From Anaerolineales bacterium (GTDB taxonomy: Bacteria > Chloroflexota > Anaerolineae > Anaerolineales > E44-bin32), in the NCBI GenBank assembly GCA_004376465.1, contig SOJU01000025.1, positions 1 through 35,763 of the forward strand: a stretch of 35,763 bases of DNA, read 5' to 3'. The translations under genes and the position numbers were made by a program. This document shows, piece by piece, positions 15,538 through 22,055 of this stretch. Position 1 is the first letter of the stretch. The number at the start of each line of letters is the position of its first letter. The notes under the pieces were generated by a model. It saw only the letters and a program-made list of their open reading frames with translations, had not been told where the DNA came from and did no database searches.

Positions 15538-16953
15538 TTAGGCTGCCTGCGATAGTTTTCTTGCCCCGCGTAATCGAGCTGGCAGAATGCCTTCAACCGC
15601 ACGGTATTTCGCGACAGTCCTGCGTGCTATCTTAATCCCTTCCTCTTGTAAAAGCGAGGCGATTACATCATCCGTGAGTGGTTTGGTTTCGTTCTCGACC
15701 ATCTCTTTGATCCGATCGCGCACGGAAAGGCTGCGGTCGAAGAATTTTGCGAGGGGAATTATTCTGCCGTTTGGCATTGCGACTGATTTATTCGCAACTG
15801 CTCTTGAGATTGTGGATTCGTGTACGCCGATCTCTCCTGCAATTTGGGCGCGCGTCATGGGTTTGAGGTGACGAGCGCCTTCTAAAATAAAACCGCTTTG
15901 CTGTGAGGCAAGCAAGCCCATCAGGCGCTGCATCGTGTTATTGCGCTGCTGAATGCATTTTACAAAGAGATTCGCCTTTTCCAGATGCTCAGACCACTCA
16001 TCGCTCTGCTCTTCTTGAGCATCCGGCATGGCTTGCCGGAAAAGGGGGTTCACCCGAAGCCAGCCGGAAATCGACGAGAAAATTTCAACCATCAGCGGGC
16101 CATCATTGACAGAGGGGTTGCGCGAGATCATGACGTCTGGTGTGTGGTAGACATTTGCGTCGCCAGATTGCGGCTGCCGTCCGGACCCCCAGTATGCTCG
16201 AGCGGGGTAGGGGTTTAAATTGTCGTGAATGAAAGCGGCTGCTTCCTTCACTGCAGCAGGGCTAATTTCGAAGTTGTGAGCGATCTTGTCGTACTCCTTG
16301 CGCCCCAGTTCCGAAAAAGATTCTCGCAGCAATCGGCGCGCCAGTTCGCAGAGCGGTTCTTCTCCTTCGCCTAATTGATCGAGCTGAACGAGAAGCGTTT
16401 GTCGGGGGCCCTCGGTTGCCAGGCCGACGGGGTCGGCTTTGTATATCAAGTTGATGACCCTCATAACCTGTGGCAGGCTGGAACGCGTGGCTTGCGCGAT
16501 GTAGGGTGGGGGGCTGGTTAGGAAGCCATCTTCGTCCAGGCTGGCAAGGATGTAAACCGCGACGTGCCTGTCTTCCTTCTTGAGATCCGCCGCGAGTTGG
16601 CGCATAACATATACGGAAAGATCCTCTGGAGCTGCGGGTTCTTGATCCAGTGTTTGATCTTCAAGTGTTCTTTTTCGTGACGGCCGGTAGGAATCGCGAG
16701 GCGAGAGAAACACAATCGGTTCTTCACCTTCAACCTGACGACTGCATACGGGGCAGGGTCCGGCACTGCTTAGGGGCTTATGGCAGCCTGGGCAGACGCG
16801 TTCGTCAAGAATCTCCAACGCAGGATTCGATGAAAGTTCTGTGATAACTCGATCGCGCAGCTCCTGATTGGATAAAACCAGGAGGCTCATTGTCTGAGCT
16901 AGGTGAGCGGTGGTAAGTGGCCTGAGTGAATGGTCTTGGGTTTGACGAAACAT
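15538..16953 (-). CDS. rpoN: RNA polymerase sigma-54 factor with a zinc-ribbon insert
   Basis: Sigma-54 directs polymerase to -24/-12 promoters and needs an AAA+ activator. Region I is visible at residues 20-48 (Gln/Leu-rich, ending ELSSNPALEI). The core-binding and DNA-binding regions follow, with a helix-turn-helix near GEIGVHESTISRAV and the RpoN box ARRTVAKYR near residue 440. Between region I and the core-binding part lies a CPGC (54-57) and CPVC (67-70) pair, a likely zinc ribbon that ordinary sigma-54 lacks. I chose ATG 16953 (471 residues) because GAGG lies six bases upstream; the frame stays open 19 codons further. It leads the kinase-activator operon and has a sigma-54-like element upstream, suggesting autoregulation. 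Confidence 0.95.
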   Translation of the reverse strand: MFRQTQDHSLRPLTTAHLAQTMSLLVLSNQELRDRVITELSSNPALEILDERVCPGCHKPLSSAGPCPVCSRQVEGEEPIVFLSPRDSYRPSRKRTLEDQTLDQEPAAPEDLSVYVMRQLAADLKKEDRHVAVYILASLDEDGFLTSPPPYIAQATRSSLPQVMRVINLIYKADPVGLATEGPRQTLLVQLDQLGEGEEPLCELARRLLRESFSELGRKEYDKIAHNFEISPAAVKEAAAFIHDNLNPYPARAYWGSGRQPQSGDANVYHTPDVMISRNPSVNDGPLMVEIFSSISGWLRVNPLFRQAMPDAQEEQSDEWSEHLEKANLFVKCIQQRNNTMQRLMGLLASQQSGFILEGARHLKPMTRAQIAGEIGVHESTISRAVANKSVAMPNGRIIPLAKFFDRSLSVRDRIKEMVENETKPLTDDVIASLLQEEGIKIARRTVAKYRAVEGILPARLRGARKLSQAA

Positions 16954-16993
16954 ATTGCGCCTCGCAGGTGAGTATACATCGACTGGACTATGC

Positions 16994-17009
16994 TGGCAAT
17001 AATGTTGCA
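16994..17009 (+). promoter_or_regulatory. Candidate sigma-54 promoter of trmFO
   Basis: The plus strand reads TGGCAATAATGTTGCA with exact GG-N10-GC spacing. Expected start is near 17020, 26 bases before ATG 17046. Because TTGCAA is self-complementary, this element and the rpoN element overlap face to face, so only one could be used at a time. It could instead be a by-product of a dyad operator. Confidence 0.5.
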
Positions 17010-17021
17010 AGAACTATGCCA
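17006..17021 (-). promoter_or_regulatory. Candidate sigma-54 promoter of rpoN
   Basis: The minus strand reads TGGCATAGTTCTTGCA: TGGCA and TTGCA with GG-N10-GC spacing, one base off at the final C of TGGCAC. Expected start is near 16995, 42 bases before ATG 16953. Its -12 element is shared with the oppositely facing element at 16994-17009. Confidence 0.65.
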
Positions 17022-17031
17022 TCGTTGGCAT
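17016..17031. repeat. ATGCCA-TCGT-TGGCAT inverted repeat between rpoN and trmFO
   Basis: A 6-bp perfect inverted repeat with a 4-base spacer covers the expected trmFO start and the -24 element of the rpoN promoter. It could be an operator or a small hairpin at the 5' end of the trmFO message. Confidence 0.4.
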
Positions 17032-17045
17032 GATAAAATCGCAGG

Positions 17046-18407
17046 ATGAGTGCAGATGCAGTAGTAGTGGGGGGAGGATTGGCGGGCAGCGAAGCGGCGT
17101 GGCAGCTGGCGAAGCGTGGTATCAACGTTAAACTCTTTGAGATGCGGCCTGATATTTCGACAGGAGCGCACCAAACGGGATACCTTGCTGAGTTAGTGTG
17201 CTCCAATTCGCTTGGTTCGAAACTGCCTGACCGCGCCTCTGGAGTCCTTATGACCGAATTGAGGACTTTAGGGTCCATCGTATTGATATGCGCAGAGCGG
17301 AACGCAGTTCCTGCGGGCGGTGCTTTGGCAGTGGATCGTGAACATTTTGCACGAGATGTGACGGAGCAAATTGAAAAAAACCCTCAGATCCAGGTCATAC
17401 GCAACGAAGCCAGGAGTATCCCAGAGGGATTTGTGGTTATTGCCTCTGGACCTTTGACTTCAGATTCGCTGACGCAGGCGATTTGTGGCTTGTCTGGTCA
17501 GGATCACCTCTTTTTCTTCGATGCACTCGCTCCAATTCTCGACGCGGAGAGCATCGATATGTCGATCGCTTACCGTGCTTCACGATATGAGAGAGGAGAT
17601 CGTGAGGAGGGGGACTACATCAACTGCCCGCTAAATAAAGCGGAATATGAAGCATTCGTGGATAGCTTGCTCCGGGCGGAAAGGATCCCTCTCAGGAGCT
17701 TTGAAAAAGAGATCGAAGAGGGAGTGCGCGCCGGTGCGCATCATTACTTTGAAGGATGTTTGCCGGTCGAAATTATCGCCGAGCGAGGTAGGGAAAGTCT
17801 AGCATTTGGACCTATGCGTCCGGTTGGACTGAGAGATCCAAGGAGCGGGGAGCGGCCACACGCCGTTCTTCAACTCCGGCAGGATAACCTGGCGGGAAGC
17901 CTCTACAATATGGTGGGTTTCCAAACTAACTTGACCTATGATGAGCAGCGCAAAGTCTTCCGGATGATCCCTGGATTGGAAAAGGCGCGTTTTCAACGTT
18001 ATGGACAAATGCACCGGAATACGTTCTTGAATTCCCCGATGCAGTTGCAGGCGAATTTACAGCATGTAGACCGGAGTGATCTCTTCTTCGCTGGTCAGCT
18101 TACGGGTGTGGAAGGATACTTAGGGAATATCGCAACGGGTTTACTGGCAGGAATCAATCTCTCACGACGTATTAAAGGAGATGATCTTTTGGTAATGCCG
18201 CGGGAGACCATGCTCGGTTCATTAGCGCATTATATTGCGCACGCGGACGCGAAATTGTTTCAACCGATGAAAGCGAACTTTGGTTTAATGCCACCACTGG
18301 AAGATGGGCGGAGGAGGAATCGTCGTGAGCGCGCCAGTGCCTACGCCGAAAGGTCAGCGGCTATATTGGCCGAATTTCTTGAAAATACACAGGAAATATG
18401 CGCATAG
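17046..18407 (+). CDS. trmFO: tRNA (uracil-54-C5)-methyltransferase, folate/FAD-dependent
   Basis: TrmFO makes ribothymidine at position 54 of the tRNA T-loop, taking the carbon from methylene-tetrahydrofolate and using reduced FAD. The 453-residue protein has the N-terminal FAD motif [16 protein letters not shown], followed by KLFEMRP and [10 protein letters not shown], and the family blocks [32 protein letters not shown] and LYNMVGFQT. Length is normal. ATG 17046 has only a weak AGG directly before it. The gene diverges from rpoN and is followed by the M28 peptidase gene after 4 bases, so the two are probably cotranscribed. Confidence 0.96.
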   Translation: MSADAVVVGGGLAGSEAAWQLAKRGINVKLFEMRPDISTGAHQTGYLAELVCSNSLGSKLPDRASGVLMTELRTLGSIVLICAERNAVPAGGALAVDREHFARDVTEQIEKNPQIQVIRNEARSIPEGFVVIASGPLTSDSLTQAICGLSGQDHLFFFDALAPILDAESIDMSIAYRASRYERGDREEGDYINCPLNKAEYEAFVDSLLRAERIPLRSFEKEIEEGVRAGAHHYFEGCLPVEIIAERGRESLAFGPMRPVGLRDPRSGERPHAVLQLRQDNLAGSLYNMVGFQTNLTYDEQRKVFRMIPGLEKARFQRYGQMHRNTFLNSPMQLQANLQHVDRSDLFFAGQLTGVEGYLGNIATGLLAGINLSRRIKGDDLLVMPRETMLGSLAHYIAHADAKLFQPMKANFGLMPPLEDGRRRNRRERASAYAERSAAILAEFLENTQEICA

Positions 18408-18411
18408 CCAT

Positions 18412-19314
18412 ATGGAGAGAAACAACCATTATATATCAAATTCATTGATAATTAGAAAGGCTATGCGAAGTTTGTGTGTGATTCTGTTGTTTGCACAATT
18501 TTCGTGCTCAACCTCCAGTCAAGAGACTATATTCGAGGGTCAGAGCGCGCTTCTGTTTGTAGAAGAGCAGATGGCATTTGGTCCGCGCATACCCGGAAGT
18601 GAAGAGAGCCGGAAAACAGCCGGATGGGTCGTCGAACAACTGGAATCTTTCGGCTGGGAGACTGAAGTCCAACACTTCAGTTATCTGGGAACTCCGCTGA
18701 TGAACATCATTGCCAAATCGGAAGGTGTTAGTGAAAGTAAGCCAATTCTAATTGGAGCACATTACGATACCAGGCCATACGCAGATCGGGATCCTATCCA
18801 TCCCGAGGCGCCGGTGCCAGGTGCAAATGACGGTGCGTCAGGGGTCGCGGTTCTGATAGAATTGGCCCACGTGTTAGATAGGGATCGGTTAAGACAACCT
18901 GTTTGGCTGGTGTTTTTTGATGCTGAAGACAGCGGGAATATTGACGGGTGGGACTGGATTGTTGGCTCATCTTTCTTCGCTGATAACCTCACTCAAGTCT
19001 TAGAAGCGGCGGTGATTGTCGACATGGTCGGGGACCGGGACCTCCAGCTGTATATCGAGAAAAACTCTGACCCCAACCTTGTACAAGAGATCTGGGAGCT
19101 GGCTGATCAGTTAGGTTACCCGGCATTTATAAATACTCCAAAGTATTCAATGATCGATGATCATTCGCCGTTTCTAAGGATTGGTGTTCCCGCAGTTGAC
19201 ATCATAGATTTCGACTACCTTTACTGGCACACGATCGATGACACGGTTGACAAGGTATCCGCATATAGCCTGGAACAGGTAGGTCGAACGTTAGAGCACT
19301 GGTTGGAGAACTAA
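18412..19314 (+). CDS. M28 metallopeptidase / glutaminyl-cyclase-like exported protein
   Basis: A 300-residue zinc-dependent enzyme of the M28 fold. Metal and catalytic motifs are visible in order: GAHYDTR, NDGASGVAVLIELA, FFDAEDSG, VDMVGD and DDHSPF. The sequence after FFDAEDSG (Trp-rich, then GSSFFA) recalls the bacterial glutaminyl-peptide cyclotransferase branch as much as aminopeptidases, so the reaction is left open. Near the N-terminus a hydrophobic stretch ending FAQFSC looks like a secretion or lipoprotein signal, though the lipobox is not canonical. ATG 18412 sits four bases after the trmFO stop; ATG 18463, directly before the signal, is an equally good start. It probably acts outside the membrane. 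Confidence 0.82.
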   Translation: MERNNHYISNSLIIRKAMRSLCVILLFAQFSCSTSSQETIFEGQSALLFVEEQMAFGPRIPGSEESRKTAGWVVEQLESFGWETEVQHFSYLGTPLMNIIAKSEGVSESKPILIGAHYDTRPYADRDPIHPEAPVPGANDGASGVAVLIELAHVLDRDRLRQPVWLVFFDAEDSGNIDGWDWIVGSSFFADNLTQVLEAAVIVDMVGDRDLQLYIEKNSDPNLVQEIWELADQLGYPAFINTPKYSMIDDHSPFLRIGVPAVDIIDFDYLYWHTIDDTVDKVSAYSLEQVGRTLEHWLEN

Positions 19315-19413
19315 AGCTAAGCGTTTGATAGATGTACCCAAGGCTAAGAAACTGAGTAGACTTAATGAGTTATTTGAACGTTGGAGCACACACTTACGGA
19401 TGATGGACAACAA

Positions 19414-20649
19414 ATGATTGACACGGTTGATTTCTTCCTTAAGCACAGACAGGATTGGGTGGACGAATCTGTAAGGATGCTGGCGATTAATAGCGAGGAT
19501 TCGACTCCTTCACTTGATGCGCTGGAAGACTTTCTCGACGCCCTCCTTGAAGCTATGCTCACCGCCGAAGCGAACGTTCTGGAAAAACGTATCGACGACT
19601 TGATCGTTGCCCCCATAGCGTTTGACTCGGTAGAAGAAGCGTTGAAAGGGTATGCAGAGCGAGGCATCGTCCCCGTGCTACACGCCCTCCGGACGGCAGC
19701 GTTTGCCGTCATCCAAAAGAATTCGGACCCTGAGATGGCGCTTAAATATCAAAACGACCTTGAGGCTCAATTCTGTCAAATTATTGAATACGCTGCTTAT
19801 CGAGAATTCGCGGCGATTATTGAGAAGCTCACAACTAGTCGAGATAAAATCCAAGAAGCTTCTGAGCTACTCGATGAAACCCGTTTGAATTTCGTGACAG
19901 TAGCAGCACAAGAATTGAGAACACCCCTGACACTTATTGAGGGGTATACGGAAATGCTTAAAGAAATGCTCTTGGGTGGCGACTTAGAAAGCGGTCCACT
20001 AGTAGCTGGTGTGGAGTCAGGGATTCAGAAATTGAGACACACTATTGACGAATTGGTTGACATCTCCATGATCGATACGAATATGCTGATGTTGCACTAT
20101 CAACCAATGCAGATAAAGAAACTGCTCGACAAAGCGAAGACAGAGATAGAAGCCAAAGCTGCCGAGCGATCACAAAAGTTGGAAATAAACAATTTCCCGG
20201 TGGCGGAAAAAACCGTATTCGTTGACTCCGAAAGGCTTCTACAAGCAATCGTCAATGTGCTTGACAATTCTGTAAAATTCACACCAGAGGGTGGTTCGAT
20301 CGTCATGGATGGAAGAATGCTTCCCGGCTTTATCGAGCTCACAATCACGGATACCGGTGTTGGCATCGACCCGAGTGTGCAAGCGATGATTTTCGAGAAA
20401 TTCGGTGCGGGACAGCGGTCAAAATATGTCAGAAATGATGGTGTGGTACCTGGTCCGGGTCTTGGTTTGCACTTGGCAAAAGGGATTATCGAAGCGCATG
20501 GGGGCGCAATTTGGGTCGAATCGCAGGGCTATGATGAAGAGATTTGCCCAGGCAGTACTTTCCACCTGATGTTCCCATTCAGAGAGTCACCGCCGGATGA
20601 TTTGGCGGCGCGCTTGCTTGGTCATGTGCGGAGCGCGGATGATGAGTAA
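19414..20649 (+). CDS. Histidine-kinase-like protein with Gln replacing the phosphoacceptor His
   Basis: A soluble 411-residue protein. Residues 1-150 form a helical region that resembles the N-terminal RsbRD-type sensor domain, though only tentatively. Next comes a HisKA-like helix reading AAQELRTPLTLIEGY where kinases have HELRTPL: the acceptor His is Gln (codon 19909-19911, CAA). The ATP-binding part is intact (NVLDNSVKFTP, DTGVGID, GPGLGLHLAKGII). It could bind ATP and act on another kinase, or could phosphorylate elsewhere, but should not autophosphorylate at this site. The start is uncertain: ATG 19414 with a weak GGA, or TTG 19381. It overlaps hflX by 11 bases. Confidence 0.85.
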   Translation: MIDTVDFFLKHRQDWVDESVRMLAINSEDSTPSLDALEDFLDALLEAMLTAEANVLEKRIDDLIVAPIAFDSVEEALKGYAERGIVPVLHALRTAAFAVIQKNSDPEMALKYQNDLEAQFCQIIEYAAYREFAAIIEKLTTSRDKIQEASELLDETRLNFVTVAAQELRTPLTLIEGYTEMLKEMLLGGDLESGPLVAGVESGIQKLRHTIDELVDISMIDTNMLMLHYQPMQIKKLLDKAKTEIEAKAAERSQKLEINNFPVAEKTVFVDSERLLQAIVNVLDNSVKFTPEGGSIVMDGRMLPGFIELTITDTGVGIDPSVQAMIFEKFGAGQRSKYVRNDGVVPGPGLGLHLAKGIIEAHGGAIWVESQGYDEEICPGSTFHLMFPFRESPPDDLAARLLGHVRSADDE

Positions 20650-22003
20650 GGTCGCTACTCCGACGACAAATCCACAGGAACGAGCTTTCCTGGTCGGTCT
20701 TAATATCAAAAACCAACCTGGTTTGCTTACGATTGATGATTCGCTTCAAGAACTCGCACTGCTTGCTGAAACGGCTGGGTTGGGTGTTGTGGGGCAGGCA
20801 CAGCAGACTCTTGAGCATCCCAATTCGAAAACCTATATGGGGTCAGGGAAAATCAAAGAAATTAAAGCTCTGGTGGAGGATCTCGTCGCAGATATCGTGC
20901 TGTTCGATGATGAGCTCAATCCCAGGCATCAGCGAGAGCTAGAGAAGGAATTTGGGGAATCGGTTCAAGTCGTCGATCGCACCGCGTTAATCCTTGATAT
21001 CTTTGCTCAACATGCGCAAACACGTGAGGGCGCTCTTCAAGTTGAGTTGGCGCAATATGAGTACCAATTGCCAAGACTTACTAGGGCTTGGACACATCTT
21101 GCCAGGCAGGCGGGTGGAGGTGGAGGACGCTCTGGGTCTGTTGGCGGTGTTGGGCTTCGAGGACCGGGTGAAACCCAGCTTGAAGTTGACCGCCGCCAAA
21201 TCCGGCGTCGTATCGCCAGCTTGAAGAAAGAATTAGAAAAAGTCCGCGCACATCGTAGTCGCCATCGAGAGCGCAGGAAACGATCTGCAATCCCCACAGT
21301 AGCGCTCGTTGGCTACACAAATGCAGGTAAATCAACGCTTTTAAATTTCTTGTCAGATGCTGAAGTCTATGTAGCAAACGAGCTATTCGCAACGCTGGAC
21401 CCTACAACCCGGCGTGTGAGTTCTTCGACAGGGCATTCGTTCCTCTTTACAGATACGGTTGGTTTCATTCAGAAACTGCCTACGGGGCTTATTGCTGCGT
21501 TCAGAGCAACTCTGGAGGAGATTCATGAAGCAGATTTACTCCTCCATATCGTCGATATTTCTCATGCGAACGCTGCATCTCAAGCAAAGGCTGTCCAGGC
21601 AACGCTCGAGGAGATACAGGTTTCTGGTATTCCGATGGTTACTGCTTTGAATAAGATTGATCGGGTCCCTGATCAGGAATACGTTTTCGACCAGGTCGAT
21701 TCCTTCGAGCGCGCCGTTCCAATTTCAGCGCGTACGGGAGAGGGAGTGGACACTTTGTTGGCGGTTATTGAGCGAGTAATGTTTGAAGATTCGCTCAATG
21801 TGACTGTAGAGTTGCCGTATAAGGAAGGCCACTTAATCAGCATATTCCATGATCACGGAGAAGTCGCAAGTATTTCATACGATCGCGATCGGGTTGTGAT
21901 CAGTGGCAAGCTTCCACAACGTCTTGAGAGAGAGTTTCGCCCCTATCTGCTGCTGGATAGTTCCGAATTATCCAGACAGGATCCCCATGAGGTGTTCGAT
22001 TAA
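20639..22003 (+). CDS. hflX: Ribosome-associated GTPase HflX
   Basis: HflX binds the large ribosomal subunit and splits stalled or stressed ribosomes. The 454-residue protein has the N-terminal HflX domain (FLVGLNIKNQPG, then VDRTALILDIFAQHA), the glycine-rich GGGGRSGSVGGVGLRGPGE, and a complete GTPase domain: GYTNAGKST, TTRR, DTVGF, NKID and SARTGEG. The start at ATG 20639 or 20642 lies inside the preceding gene and has GGAG 5 or 8 bases upstream, so it is translationally coupled to the kinase-like gene. Nothing is unusual in the protein. Confidence 0.95.
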   Translation: MMSKVATPTTNPQERAFLVGLNIKNQPGLLTIDDSLQELALLAETAGLGVVGQAQQTLEHPNSKTYMGSGKIKEIKALVEDLVADIVLFDDELNPRHQRELEKEFGESVQVVDRTALILDIFAQHAQTREGALQVELAQYEYQLPRLTRAWTHLARQAGGGGGRSGSVGGVGLRGPGETQLEVDRRQIRRRIASLKKELEKVRAHRSRHRERRKRSAIPTVALVGYTNAGKSTLLNFLSDAEVYVANELFATLDPTTRRVSSSTGHSFLFTDTVGFIQKLPTGLIAAFRATLEEIHEADLLLHIVDISHANAASQAKAVQATLEEIQVSGIPMVTALNKIDRVPDQEYVFDQVDSFERAVPISARTGEGVDTLLAVIERVMFEDSLNVTVELPYKEGHLISIFHDHGEVASISYDRDRVVISGKLPQRLEREFRPYLLLDSSELSRQDPHEVFD

Positions 22004-22042
22004 GTACCTCCTATGGCACCATGCAACCCCATGAAATCGTAA

Positions 22043-22048
22043 TATAAT
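22043..22048 (+). promoter_or_regulatory. -10 box placing transcription start at the next ATG
   Basis: A perfect TATAAT lies eight bases before ATG 22056, so transcription should begin within a base or two of the A of the start codon. The gap contains CCTCC, not a ribosome binding site. A weak -35 (ATGCAA) is 16 bases upstream. This suggests a leaderless message. Confidence 0.5.
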
Positions 22049-22055
22049 CCTCCGC

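Noticed and set aside
22014-22026. TGGCACC followed by ATGCA, resembling a sigma-54 promoter
   Set aside because: GG and GC are only six bases apart instead of ten, so sigma-54 could not use it.
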